Assembly (NCBI GenBank): GCA_948567375.1
Contig: OX419761.1
Coordinates: 50,842,501 to 50,906,500 of the forward strand
Source of the DNA: Lunularia cruciata
Taxonomy: Eukaryota; Streptophyta; Marchantiopsida; Lunulariales; Lunulariaceae
DNA length: 64,000 nucleotides
Direction of reading: 5' to 3'
The position numbers were made by a program, and so were the translations under genes. How positions within the stretch are numbered: the first letter of the stretch is position 1; each line of letters starts with the position of its first letter. A model generated the notes under the pieces. It searched no databases and had not been told where the DNA came from. It saw only the letters and a list, made by a program, of their open reading frames with translations. Positions 1 through 11,455 of this stretch are shown in pieces.

Positions 1-419
1 CAACCCAGGAGTGCGGATTGAAAATCTAAGGAGCTTGTAGGTTTTCTAATGGAAGGTTGGAGAGAGCCTAAAGAGGCATATACTTGTATGAGATTTCACT
101 TAGGGAGTTACTAAGGTCCAAGTAGTCTAATTTTAGTATGGGATCTTGGATAAGAAGTTATGACATAAAGTATGTGATGTTATGTTATTATAGGCTACCT
201 CACCTACTTTGGTGGTGGTCTTTAGTTTAGCTAAGTGCATTGAACTCAACATGGTAGAGGAGAGAGTGATGGCATTTGGTAGGGAGACCTCATCCACAAC
301 TATTACTTCTTCTAGAGTGCACTATGCAATGTTGGCATTCAAGGGGAGAGTGAACAGCCCAAATCTTATAGAGTGAATGGAAAGCCTAGTGTAGCTAGAC
401 CTTTGCCTTCATTTTTAGA

Positions 420-700
420 TCAATAATAGCCAATGAGTGGTAGTATTGCTTATTGGACTTGTGGTGGATGTCACCACAAGAGAGTGCACTCAAGGAAATG
501 GACATGATATCTCAAGTGCATCACAAAGATAGTGTGACCATTGCCACAAATTTGGTCATACTAGTGACCAATGCTTTGACCTTCACTTGGAGTTACAAAG
601 TGGTAGGGCTATTGTGGCAGGTGGTAGAGGAGCTCCACATCATGGAGGACTAGGTGATGGTAGAGGACCCACACTTGGTAGGGGTGTAGTATCTGCCCTT
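420..700 (+). pseudogene. gag zinc-knuckle region of element 2
   Basis: Translating from 533 gives the nucleocapsid zinc knuckle CDHCHKFGHTSDQC, a perfect CX2CX4HX4C pattern (533-574). It is followed by GRGAPHHGGLGDGRG (about 616-660), a Gly/Arg-rich stretch typical of the linker between gag and protease in Ty3/gypsy polyproteins. The upstream gag core is too decayed to delimit. In the intact family this protein packages the element RNA. Frames around the knuckle carry stops, so this is a relic. Confidence 0.7.
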
Positions 701-1429
701 GCTTTTGATACAACCATGGCCACTCAAATTGAGTAGTTGGAGCAAGATTGGCTAGCATGACCATAGCTCACAAGAGATCAAATTTAGGTGTTGAGGCTTC
801 CACTTCTTATGTTGATGATAAAGATATCTTGGATTTTATGTGCGGAGTAGCATAGGTAATGAGGATTGATTAGGAGTGTAGTAAGTGTTCCAAAGCCTAG
901 AGGAGCATCAATGGAGTTGGACCCATAGAGAGGAGAGGTTGGTAGATAGGTCAAACTTCCCCAATCTTTCACACTCTCTAAAGCACTACAAACAACATCC
1001 ATGGCTTCTAGATGTCCTAGTGCAAGTGTGGTAAGCAATGATAGAATGCATGATGAACTAGATGTTAGTCAACCACTTGCTACTACATAGATTGAGTCTA
1101 GCATAATGTTGGGGGCGGCTTAGTTGATTATGTGCTTCCTTTTGTTCTCATCCAATGATATATTGACCCAACTCTAATGTTCCAATTGGTTGCCATACTT
1201 TGTGAGAGCATGGATGATGTGGTTCCTACTTCTAGAGTAGAGATGGTTGATAGTGGATCTAACTTGGTTGAGGAGCATGGAATCCACTAAACAACCAATG
1301 GTTTATGGCAAGTAGCAATAGCTCGGTTGGACGAGTTACCAACTAGACTTGCCTTTGAGCAAGTCTTACACTTGAAGTTATCCTATTGGATAATCAAAGG
1401 GGGATTTTCTATTTGATGGGATCTTTAGG

Positions 1430-1705
1430 GAAGGTCTATACACCATAGAGGGTCTTATTAGACTTTGGTGCATAACCCCTTATGTTGGGGAAGGTTGTAG
1501 TTGTCAATCTTGAGCTACAAAAGATTGATGTGGAGAGGTGTCTATTTCAAATCTAAACATCTTAAGGTGTTGGTGGTTCTATGCTATACATCACTTGTGG
1601 AGAGCTTATTGTCCAAATTCAGCCCGGTCATCCAATTGATAGCTTTGTGGTGAGAGCTCAAACCATTGTGACAATAGTAGATTCATATGATGTGCTAGTA
1701 GTATG
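1430..1705 (+). pseudogene. aspartic protease remnant of element 2, interrupted
   Basis: Frame fragments read LLDFGA near 1455-1472, where a retropepsin active site has D-S/T-G, then a fold-like stretch ending DSYDVLV at about 1680-1700. In this family that ending is followed by a linker of DYW-type sequence. That linker (DYWEEASSYRPSWQSSEG) is found at about 8078-8131, beyond element 1, so the two halves were once contiguous. The active-site Ser is replaced by Phe and stops are present; the protein is dead. Confidence 0.6.
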
Positions 1706-2287
1706 TGTAATTCAAGCAGCTAGACATGTTATCTAGAGGTGAAAATTGGCTTGGTAACATCTTGAAGGATGTTGTGTACAATGGGCTAGGTAGATCAGAT
1801 AGAAGTGTCACCAAAAGATTACTTCTACTAATAGGGCAGAAGCCAAAAATAGCCTTAAAACTTTAAAGACATTTTCTGAGGCTTAAATAGATGAATTAGG
1901 CCTCAAAAATGGAAAAATTCAACCCCTTAAAAAATGCTTGGCTTCTCTCCCCATGATTTGTCTTGTCAAGAGCTTTCTAATAGTACCTTACCCATGCAAT
2001 TTTGAGCTTTCTACAAGAAGATTCCCTAAAGATTCTCTTTGATCAAACCCATTTGACCAACTAGATAGGACAAGGATTGACATGTCATCCATCCAAACAA
2101 CTAATCCAAGGATGGAACTCACTGACAGGTCACCAATCCATGTATATGATCCGAGAGTGGAGCTTCCTTTGAGTGGATCCTCTTTGTTATATAATAAAGA
2201 GAAGGTGCTCCTTTGGGGCATTGGAGGATTGAGTGTGAAATGTGTGTTTTTTCTCTTGAAGAGTTCTCTCATCCTTGGAGTATTATA
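1706..2287 (+). repeat. 5' LTR of element 1
   Basis: Starts TGTAATTC (degraded from TGTAATAC) and ends GTATTATA (degraded from GTATTACA); these ends are inverted repeats in the better 3' copy. It is about 580 bp and aligns along its length with 7411-8033. A TATA-like TATATAATAAAG near 2197 also contains a potential AATAAA signal. It lacks the long C-rich tract of the 3' copy. Confidence 0.85.
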
Positions 2288-2288
2288 A

Positions 2289-2304
2289 TGGTATCAAAGT
2301 GGGT
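2289..2304 (+). other. Primer binding site of element 1
   Basis: TGGTATCAAAGTGGG lies 1 bp after the 5' LTR. It closely matches the TGGTATCAGAGC site complementary to the 3' end of initiator tRNA-Met that primes reverse transcription in many plant Ty3/gypsy elements. Two or three positions have changed. Confidence 0.8.
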
Positions 2305-2869
2305 ATCTTAATCCAAGAGAGTGGATCACCCCTCTTGGAAGAGCACAAGTTACTAAAACTAAGTAATTTGAGGTGAAGAACATAGTACAATTGCTAGACT
2401 TGGGAAGCACTTTAGAGAGCGGATGGGATGGATGCACCAAGAGGACAATTTCTTGCACCTACCTTCCTATTCTTGAATCCATTCCATATCAAGATTATGT
2501 ACATCCAATGTGAGCAAATGAAAGTATTGCTAGTTTATCACTTTGGAGCAGAATTCATGGACAGAGTGATGAATTCACTAAATCCAGTGATTCTACCTAT
2601 AGCGGTATATGATAGAGAGTGGGATTTGACAATCTACATTCTATTATGATGTTATGGATCTGAATGTACCAAATCCTCATCCTTTCAACACGCAAGTAGA
2701 AATCCGTTATGTAGTTAGACCAAAAGTGATGTTTAGGGATTTTGTAGTCTACAATTTTGGTGAGGAATATTGTCAATGAGTGATAGCCTCTGGGTTCCCA
2801 ATGGTAGTCCCCATAGTTTGTGCACACTCTTGAGTGATCATTCTAACTCTCTATTGAAGTAGGAAGTAG

Positions 2870-3890
2870 CAAATGAACATTGGTTGTTTGTAGGAATCAT
2901 GGATCCGTAGTTGCTGGAGTTGATGCAAGGAATGCAAAGGATGTTGAACAAGTTTTGAGAAATCAAGATAACCATGGAGGAATTGCAAAATCAAGTACAT
3001 GCTGTCAAGAAGGATCAAGTAATGCAAGAAGGGGAGCTGTCTCAACAACCAACACCAACAATTAAAGTACTTGGAGAGTCATGCATGCCAATGACACCAA
3101 TTCCAATCAACAACCAAGCCACATTCTTACTACAAATGAAAAAGACATGCAACATCAAGCCTTACAAAAGAAACATTCCATGGGAGTAGTGGAAAATTGG
3201 ATTTCAAGAATAAATTGATACCTTTGATTGTTCACAATAAAGATTATTGATCATTTTGCAAGTGTGTTTGCATATGGGTACTTGACCAATAAGGCCCTCT
3301 CATGGTATGATGCTTGGGAACGATTATTGTTGATAAAAGGAAGAGAGATCACTTGGACAGCCGTGCAAGAAGGGCTGCTGAAGAATTTCCAATTTGTGGA
3401 TTCCATGCAAATAGCCTGAACTAGACTCTGGAAGTTGAAGCAAAAGAATAGCATACAAGAGTACATGGAGATATTTCTAGATCTACAAGTTGCGATAACT
3501 AGTATGAGTCCAACCAAAGCTCTTGATAATTTCAAGAGAGGATTAAAAGAGCGGATTTGCCAAGAAGTAATGGTGCAAAATCCTCATATTATTTTTGAAG
3601 CCATTGCCTGCACCCAAAGAATAGTAGGGGTGCTTGGATGAGGTGAAGCAATAACACCGATGCAAAACTATTGGGCCAAGACACACCATTTTGGTGGACC
3701 AACACCTATGGAATTGAGCAACATTCAGTTCCGAGATAGAGGAGCAAGACCTCTCCAAGGAGAATGGGGATGGGTCAAAGAAAGGAGAGAAGGAATCCCA
3801 TGGGAGAAGAGGCTTGAACAGAACAATGACAATGTTACAATTGTGGCCGAATTGGGCATATAGCCATCAATTGTTGTGTCCATCATCTTA
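2870..3890 (+). pseudogene. gag of element 1
   Basis: Broken capsid-nucleocapsid gene. The retrotransposon gag core is readable at 3285-3630 (ALSWYDAW, then KQKNSIQEYMEIF, then TKALDNFKRGL and the ICQEVM stretch). It ends in a CCHC knuckle CYNCGRIGHIAINC at 3833-3874. An upstream segment (2974-3190) looks coiled-coil-like and Gln-rich. The protein would form the cytoplasmic virus-like particle. Frames change at about 3420 and 3640 and there are several stops. Confidence 0.75.
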
Positions 3891-4089
3891 GAAGCCCTTG
3901 GTATCCATACAAGTTACCTCTAAACCACATGGAGAGACAAATTGAAGAGGAAGATATAGAAATTGCATCATAAAATAAAGATTACCAGTAAATGTACCTC
4001 ATAGCCTTACTAGCTCGGTGAAGAAGAGTAAAAGTGAAGGAAGAGGATGAGTATGAAAAGAAGGAGGAAGATAAATGCATAATTAATTG

Positions 4090-4300
4090 TTGTAAATGGC
4101 GTGCTAGAAGGTAATCAGATGAGAGTGTTGATAGACCCTAGGGCAACAAAGAATTTCTTATCTTGCTCTGTTGCAATAAGGCTGGAGATGGAATTAGAGA
4201 AGGATGAGAAGGATGAAGTAGAGTTACCCTATGGCCAAACAGAGAGGATTGAGTCATTCCCTATAAAGGTAATACTCTTTGTAGGAGGGTATTGAGAAGC
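4090..4300 (+). pseudogene. Protease remnant of element 1
   Basis: The segment at 4101-4295 reads VLIDPRATKNFLS where retropepsins of this family have an I-D-S-G-A-T-x-N-F-I/L-S active-site stretch. The catalytic Asp is present but Ser-Gly has become Pro-Arg. Its position between the gag knuckle and RT fits. It is inactive. Confidence 0.65.
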
Positions 4301-4569
4301 AATCAAGTGATGAGTGATATAACTAGCTCATTATTATGTGATCTTAGGTATGCCGTGGATAGAGCATTACAACCCCATGGTGGATTGGAGAAAGAAAGTA
4401 GTAAAAACTAGTTAATGGAAGATCTTTGGGATAAAAGAAATATCACAAAGGCAAGAGTTGCCCCTATATGTCATAAAGACCATATCTATTTGTAAGACAA
4501 ATAGATGTTTCATGAGAGAATAATAGATAATGTTTAATAAGAGAAGTCTAGAGTGCCCAACACAATCAA

Positions 4570-5400
4570 AAAATTCCTAAGAAATTGAAAGATGTGGTCA
4601 ATGAGTTCCAAGATGTCTTTCTAGATGAATTACTTGTAGGTTTACCACCAGAAAGGAGAGTAGATCATAAAATTGAGATACATCCTGGGAAGACACCTCC
4701 TTGTAAGGCCCCATATTGACTGTCACCTCATGAGTTGGAGGAGTGTAGGGCTTAAATTGAGGAGATGTCACAGAAAGGGTTTATCCAACCTAATGTATCA
4801 CTATATGGGGCTCCTATATTGTTTGTGAAGAAGGAAAAAATAATGCGCATGTGCATTGACTATTGAGAGCTAAATCAACAAACGGTGAAAAACAAATATC
4901 CATTACCTTGCATGGATGACTTGTTTGATCAACTTAATGGGGCAAGGCACTTCACCAAACTTGATTTGCGGAGCAGCTACAACCAAATTAGGATTCCCAA
5001 AGAAGACATGCACAAAATGGCCTTTCAAACAAGGTATGGTCACTTTGAGTACTTGGTGATGCCATTTGGCCTCACCAACGCTCTAGCCACTTTCATGAGT
5101 TTGATGAATGACATATTTTTTTGTACTTGGATAACTTTTTTATCATTTTTCTTGATGACATCTTAGTCTACAATAAGATGTTGATAGAGCACAAGCAACA
5201 TCTGTGAGAAGTCTTCAAATTCTATGACAATCAATTGTATGCCAAAATCTCAAAGTGCAAGTTTGGCAAATCTGAAGTAGACTACTTAGTAGGGCATAGA
5301 GTAATCATAGAGGGTATCCAAGTGTTAATAGATAAAATAGAGATCATTCAAAAATAAAGTGCTCCAAAAGATCAGACTTAACTCAAGAGTTTCTTGGGAT
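4570..5400 (+). pseudogene. Reverse transcriptase of element 1
   Basis: RT palm-finger sequence is easy to read: LSPHELEECRA, GAPILFVKKEK, CIDY, the intact stretch [20 protein letters not shown] (from about 4888), [22 protein letters not shown], and the catalytic FLDDILVYN near 5147-5173, followed by the KCKFGKSEVDYL thumb region. It would copy element RNA into DNA. A frameshift lies just before the catalytic motif, and stops occur, for example before ELNQQ and LSPHE. Confidence 0.85.
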
Positions 5401-5409
5401 TGATGATTT

Positions 5410-5890
5410 ATTGTCAATTTGTCAAGGACTTCTCCAAGATTGCACAACACTATTGGGCAAGGAGAAGAGGTGGATATGGGGAATTGCACAAGAGTTGGCC
5501 TTTCAAGAGTTGAAAGATGCATTACTACATGCACCAATCTTGAAATGGTATGACCTAAAATGTCCAATCAAGATGGTCACAGATGCATTAGGTGTAGCAA
5601 TAAGAGCAGTCTTACAACAAGAATGGCAAGATGGATGGCACCCAATTGCATATTTCTCTTGTAAGTTGCTACTTGTAGAATGCAACTATCACACCACCAA
5701 ATGAGAAGAGATGGCCATTGTCCTTGCTACCAAGCATTGGAAGCACTATCTGGGTGAGAAGGCATTTGTGGTAAAGACAAACCACAAACCTCTAGTCTAC
5801 CTCAAGACACAAAAAGATTTGTCTTGTCGATAGATTTGGTGGGTAGAGTGGAGATAACAATTCAACATGACAATCAGATATCTGGAGTGC
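5410..5890 (+). pseudogene. RNase H domain of element 1
   Basis: Continuous with RT. AFQELKDALLHAPIL is the RT-RNase H connection, then VTDALGVAIRAVLQQ (first catalytic Asp region), then after a stop EEMAIVLATKHWKHYLGEK and KTNHKPLVYLKTQKDL. This is the usual Ty3/gypsy RNase H order; the enzyme degrades RNA in the RNA-DNA hybrid. A stop at about 5702 and a shift near 5830 break it. Confidence 0.75.
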
Positions 5891-6990
5891 AAGAAGCAAC
5901 TTGTAGATGTATTCACCCAAATGCCAATGGTAAATAATTTGGTGGTGGAAATCAAGATGAACCTTGAATTTTGGCCTAGGATTCTTGCTGCTACAAAAAC
6001 TGATTCACAAATTGTAGGTGCTCAATCATCCAAAGGTATCACTAGCACCCAAGGACTCACCTTTTGTAATGACAAGTTGTGGATCCCATATGATATGGAT
6101 CTAAGAACCACCATCCTAGTGGAATGTCATGATTCTGCCATTGCAAGTCACGTTGGAATGGATAAGACCTTAGAGGTAGTCAAATGCCATTACTATTGGC
6201 CCAAGATGGGCAACAATGTGATGGAATATGTTTGAAGCTGCCTACTTTGTCAACAAAATAAGTCTTCTAATCAAGCTCTCACAAGATTCCTCCAACCTCT
6301 CCCCATTCCTACACACTGTTAGGAATAGGTAAGCATGGATCTGGTTTGTGAATTGCCCAAAACCACTTGTGAGTTTGATTCCATTGTAGTCTTTGTCAAC
6401 TGACTCAGCAAAATGATTCATGTACGTCCTACCACTAAGGATGTGACTACCCCGCAACTAGCTTAATTGTACTTAGATGCAGTCTTTTCCCATCATGGCT
6501 TGTCTCGAGTGCTCATCACAAATAGAGGCACTCAATTCACTAATTTGTTTTAGAAAACACTCTTGGTTTCTTCAAAACCAAATTGGCTATAACCACAGCT
6601 TACCATCTATAGACTTATGGACAAATAGAGAGGGAAAATCATACTATTGAAGACATGCTTTGAGGCTTTACTTTGGATGAGCAAGAGAGTTGGGACACCC
6701 TACTCCCATTGGTAGAATTTGCTTACAACAACTCAATGAATGCCTCCACACAAGTCACACTGTTCTTCCTTATGTATGGAGAGCATCCTTTCACACCTTC
6801 AAGCTTGATGAAGGTTTGTTTGGTGGCTACCAAGGTTGACGTTCTCAACACTTTTGTTTCTAGAATCCAATAGGGGGTGAAGCATGCCAAGCTCAAGTTG
6901 TAAATTGCTCAAAATTGGCAAAAGCAATATGTAGATGCACACTACCAACACATGGAGTTTATTGTGGGAGACCAAGTCTGGCTATCAACC
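5890..6990 (+). pseudogene. Integrase of element 1
   Basis: The N-terminal zinc-binding part is readable: the H of HVGMDKTLEVVKCHYYWPKM (about 6149-6210) and CLLCQQNK pair as HHCC. The core follows with SMDLVCELPKT (first Asp), LITNRGTQFTNLF (second Asp position altered to Asn), and LLPLVEFAYNNSMNAST at about 6697-6750. Integrase joins the cDNA to the host chromosome. At least five stops, several at Gln or Trp positions, show it is dead. Confidence 0.75.
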
Positions 6991-7194
6991 ACCAATCTCA
7001 AGTTAGTTGGTCCTCATAAGCTCAGACCTCATTTTACTGGACCTTTCTCCATCCTTCATTGCATTGGTATTGTGGCCTAACACTTCAAGCTACCACCACA
7101 TATGAAGATCCACCCGGTGTTTCATGTTTCCTTATTACATTGATATGCTTCCCGGCCACCCCGCTCCAAGAAAGTTGACCTTGTCCAACCCTAG

Positions 7195-7395
7195 TTGATG
7201 AGGCGGAGGAGTATGAGGTCAAACTTATTCTCCAAAAATGCATCCGTGGTACTTGCCATCCACACATGGAATACCTCCATTAGAAAGGGTACCTACTATA
7301 TGAGGCAACATTGGAGCCAATAGCCAATTTGACTAATGCACCTGTGTTAGTTCAATCTTTTGAGCAACAACTTTGCAATGAGGACATTGCGTCTT
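7195..7395 (+). pseudogene. Chromodomain of element 1
   Basis: C-terminal to integrase the frame reads EEYEVKLILQKCIRGTC, then HMEYLH, a stop, KGYLLYEATLEPIANLTNAP and VLVQSFEQQ. This follows the chromodomain pattern of an E-x-E-V-E-x-I-L start, a YLVKWKGY centre and an ATWEP-x-x-NL end. The first aromatic-cage position and the Trp of the centre are changed or lost to a stop. A better copy of the same domain is on the minus strand at 55440-55640. Confidence 0.7.
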
Positions 7396-7410
7396 AAAAG
7401 GCGAGAGGTC
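7396..7410 (+). other. Polypurine tract of element 1
   Basis: AAAAGGCGAGAGG followed by two pyrimidines lies directly before the 3' LTR. This is the usual primer for plus-strand synthesis. The minus-strand relative at 55408-55425 has the same sequence in a purer form. Confidence 0.75.
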
Positions 7411-8033
7411 TGTAATACAAGTAGCTAGACATGTTATCTAGAGGTGAAAATTGGCTTGGTAACATCTAGAAGGATGTTTTGTACAATGTGCTAGGTAGAT
7501 CAGACAGAGGTGTCATCAAAAGAGTAATTCTGCTTATAGAGCAGAAGTCAAAAATAGCCTGAAAACTTTAAAGCCATTTTTGGAGGCCTAAACAGATGAA
7601 TTAGGCCTTGAAAATAGAAAAGTTCTTCCCTCTCAAGAAGTGAGGGCTTGCCTTCACCCCTCCTCCCTCCCCTCCCCCCCCCCCTCCCCTCCCCAACCCA
7701 TGATTATTCTCATCAAGAGCTTTCTAATGGTACCTTACACATGCAATTCTAAGCTTTCTACAAGAAGATCCACTAAAGATTCCCTTTGGTCAACCCATTT
7801 GACCAACTAGATAGGACAAGGATTGACATGTTACCCATCCCAAAAACTAATCAAAGGATGGAGCTTGCTGACATGTCACCAATCCATGTATCTGATCCAA
7901 GGGTGGAGCTTCCTTTGAGGGGATCCTTGTTGCTATATAATAAAGAGAAGGTGCTCCTTTGTGGCATTGGAGGATTGAGTGTGAAATGTGTGTTTTATCT
8001 CTTGAAGAGTTCTCTTGTCCTCAGAGTATTACA
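7411..8033 (+). repeat. 3' LTR of element 1
   Basis: A 623 bp LTR with intact ends TGTAATAC and GTATTACA. It aligns with 1706-2287 except for a C-rich tract (about 7660-7702) expanded here. TATATAATAAAG near 7936 is a combined TATA-like and polyadenylation-like site. Confidence 0.88.
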
Positions 8034-10039
8034 ATATGTAGGATGGAATAGTGGTATACCCCATGGGTTTCAACATTGACTATTGGGAGGAGGCATCCTC
8101 CTATAGACCAAGTTGGCAGTCAAGTGAAGGATGTGTATGTTGTCTACAAGTACACTTTAGTAGTGGTAGTCTTGGCTCACTATAGTCAAAAACCATGGCA
8201 TCAATTTCAATTTTCAAATGTTTGGTTACTTGGCTGGGTGACTTATTAGAGTGGAACACCCATGTGGAGGATACTCCAATACTAGAGGAGATCACATGGA
8301 TTTGGAGTACGAGTGGGATCATTCTATCTACCTTAGATGTTCCATTGTGGAGTTCTAAGGAGGCATTGTAGCAGCATGCAAATTTTTTGGTGCAATATGC
8401 TTGGAGTAGAGCCTTTGTACCACCAAGAGACTAGTGTGAGGATGAGTCTCCGGATTCTATTATCTTGTCACCTTTGGATACTACACTCATTGCTTGGCAA
8501 TATCTAGTAGAGGAAGTATATTTATTGGGGTTGTTTGGTGGGATTAGCATTGGACTAGCTGTGGTACTACAGCCAAATATACAAGTACATAGGTACTTGT
8601 ATGTGAAAAGAGATGACACTACTAGGGGAGTCTTTCTACATCATGTGGCATACTTGGTCTCTTGAGTTATTACTAATTTAAGCAATCAAGGGTTACCAAA
8701 AGACCCTACCAACAGACATTTCCTTGCTTGGGGTGCAAGATTTGGAGAGATTTGGTCCCAATTTGGATGGCCATGTCATGGATATACCCATGTTGGTTGA
8801 GGTCAAGGTCTATAGGATCTCCATTTTGGTATGTTTTGGGAGATGTTACATATACTACAACATCTTCAAGTTCATTAGTCAATTTCTCTAGCCTACATTT
8901 TGGAGAATATCTCTTTGATAGGTGATTCTCATACACAAGTAGTGGCAAGTTCACATTAGGTCCATTCTTGGATAGGACTTGCCATGTTATTAGATGCAAC
9001 TAGATTGAGATCATGGGCTCATTGTCTTTGTCTTTGGTGGACAAAATCTTACCTAAAGAGGTTCTATGGTGTGCTTATGATGGAATTCAACAATTGGACC
9101 ACCTTACTATTGATGACATTTTGGATGTTAAGCATTAGCTTTAGATGGTGGTAGTGGCTGATATTTCATCTATGGCATTGGTGAACCTTGTTGGATAGCT
9201 CAGAGCTACTTTACTCACACTTGTGAGTTTCCTAAGCTCCCATGCTTTTTGAGAGGGAGGTTGTGGACTTTTTTAGGAATCATAGTTACAATAGTTAGTG
9301 GAGCCCAACACCAATGAGAGAGAGCAAGTGATGGGTTTTTTTACTAGTATTACCATTGTTACAATTGTATCAGAGGCATTTAGGCATTAGGTGTTAGGTT
9401 AGGCTATGGACTTGAATTGTTTGACCTAGATTGTGAGCCTTGGCTTGGCATAGCAGCATAGGATGCACTTGATAGGCATCACCACTTGGACACTTGTGAG
9501 CTCTGTGCATATCAAGACAATTTAGGCATGTTGGGGTTGATGGACCAAGTAAGTAGGGTATTATTGGGACACAATCAATGGCTACTAGTGAGAGTGGTCT
9601 ACTTGGGGTCCATCTAAGTGAGAGTCATCTACTTGGGTTACACTCTTGGTCTACTTGGGATGTAGCTAGAGGACACATTGAGTTTGCAGCCATAGTAGAG
9701 GGAATTTTCCACACTAAGATTGGGAACTCTAGTGGTTGGAGGCATGATGTTACTACTCCCAAGGGGCCAATTTACCAACCAGTCAATATGTCTTTCACTC
9801 TTATATCAACTATTGAGGATACTTGGGAGCCAAACATTGGACCCAAGTTTATAAGAGGGGAAAGACGGAGAGTTGGAGGTTCTTGAGGAGCTCTATGAGT
9901 TGTTTTTCCTTTAGGATGAAGGATGTGGGTGCTCTAAAAGGTGGTATTTGGATTGAGCTTACTAGTGATACACCAATTTTTGATGTTCCTACAAATATAG
10001 TGACGTGGGGAGAGCATTGATTCAGAGCTAGAGTAGACC

Positions 10040-10870
10040 TTTTTGAGGCTAGTTTTATGGAGATTTCACATGGAGAGTATGCTTCAACTACAATGGTGCC
10101 AACCAAGAGGAATATGCATGGCAACTACACAAATAGGCAGATATGTGTAGATTACTTTACTATCAACCAATAGACTAGGGCTGAGCAATATGTCATGTCT
10201 ACACCAAGGGAGATCTTTGACGTGATTTGGCATCCAAAGATCTTCAATACTTTGGATCTTCAAGTAAGATATCATTAGTTGCCAATCAAGGAGGAAGACA
10301 AGTCCAAGACAACATTTTAGGCTATTGATCCTTATGGTAAGGATGTATTATATGAGTGGAGGTTCTTACCATTTGGGTTAAAGAACACTTTAGCCAAGTT
10401 CTAGAGGGTTAGGGACAAGATCCTAGCAAGATTGGATTTTTCTTGGTGCTATATTGATGACATTTTGGTCTATAACACTATTGTAGAGAAGCATGAGAGA
10501 CATTTTTTGGAGGTGTTTGAGAGGTTGAGATCTCATGGACTCAAATTACATATTGGGAAGTGTACATTCTTCCACAAGCAAGTTGAGTATTTAGTCACAC
10601 TATCTACCCTAAAGGACTAGATGTTTAATAGACCAAGGTGGAGGCTATAGCACATATTCCTTGGCCTATAGATGTGAGTAAAGTGCAATCATTCCTTGGG
10701 TTGGTGAATTTCTATCACCGATATGTTAGAGGATTTAGTGTTATTGCCAAGGCCTTGAAAAAGCTGACCAAGCTTACACAAGAGTTGTATTGGGGAGATG
10801 AGTAGGAGAGAGCTTTTATAGAGATCAAGGAGAGGTTGATATCTACTCCTATAATTAGGAGATTGATCAT
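10040..10870 (+). pseudogene. Reverse transcriptase of element 2
   Basis: Readable blocks: a decayed fingers region, LDLQVRYH then LPIKEEDKSKTTF (about 10255-10318), AIDPYGKDVLYEWRFLPFGL (from 10322), the catalytic YIDDILVYN at about 10450-10476, LKLHIGKCTFFHKQVEYL, and the connection FLGLVNFYHRYVRGF and LTKLTQELYWGDE. The catalytic Asp pair is intact. Stops at about 10279, 10318, 10402, 10618 and 10803 disable it. Confidence 0.85.
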
Positions 10871-11265
10871 AGGACAATTATTCCAAGTGTTTACTGATTG
10901 GAGTACATTGGGGCTTGGAATAATGCTCACCCAGCATGATGATGAGGAGAAGGAGTTTATGGTGACCTATGGTAGTAGTTGCTTCAGTAATTAAATGGAG
11001 ACAAAGTATAGTTCATATGAGAAAGAGTGTTTTGCAATAGTATGGGCAATAGCACATTTCCAATGTTACCTATTTGGTAACCCCTTCACTCTCATCATTG
11101 ATCATCAACCATTGAAGTGGTTGATGGAGTCCAATAAGCTTTCAAGGAAGCTTGCATGATGTGCTCTAATTTTACAAGAGTATAATTTCATGGTTATATA
11201 TAGAGTAGTGAACCATGGTGCTGATGGGTTGAATAGAAACCCATGTCCTAGCCAATAGGATCAGA
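10870..11265 (+). pseudogene. RNase H domain of element 2
   Basis: Reads FTDWSTLGLGIMLTQHDDEE (first catalytic Asp), METKYSSYEKECFAIVWAIA (catalytic Glu region), LIIDHQPLKWLMESNKLS and YRVVNHGADGLNR. This is a well-preserved Ty3/gypsy RNase H with stops at about 10995 and 11158. Confidence 0.8.
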
Positions 11266-11455
11266 CCGGAGCATGTTGGCATGGTGAGACAAATGAGGAG
11301 ATGGTGCTAGGTTGGCATGTATCTACCTTTCTATGTATATTTTTTGAGGCCTTGGTGGTATCTTTCTCAACACATATAGGAAGAGTTGTTAAGGTCACCG
11401 ACCTAGAGGGTGGAGATATTGTAGAGGTCAACAAGACATTCATGATGATGTCTTA

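Larger units (their letters stand above)
1..1705 (+). mobile_element. Ty3/gypsy element 2, left part (gag to protease)
   Basis: Left part of an old Ty3/gypsy retrotransposon whose start lies outside the window. In order it holds a gag remnant, a CCHC zinc knuckle (533-574), a Gly/Arg-rich stretch (about 615-690) and a protease remnant (about 1440-1705). It is cut at 1705 by element 1 and resumes at 8034. The frames are broken by many stops, so it is not functional. Assignment rests on the domain order and on the RT, RNase H and integrase found in the right part on the same strand. Confidence 0.75.
1706..8033 (+). mobile_element. Chromodomain Ty3/gypsy element 1, nearly complete, nested in element 2
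   Basis: A structurally complete but mutated LTR retrotransposon: 5' LTR (1706-2287), tRNA-iMet-type primer site (2289), gag with zinc knuckle, protease, RT, RNase H, integrase, chromodomain, polypurine tract (7396-7410) and 3' LTR (7411-8033). Domain order PR-RT-RH-IN-chromodomain places it among plant chromodomain-bearing Ty3/gypsy elements. The flanking pentamers gtatg (1701-1705) and atatg (8034-8038) match at four of five bases, as expected of an aged target-site duplication. Every domain carries stops or frameshifts, so it cannot act alone. The same LTR family recurs at 33.4 kb and at 54.3-58.8 kb. Confidence 0.85.
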
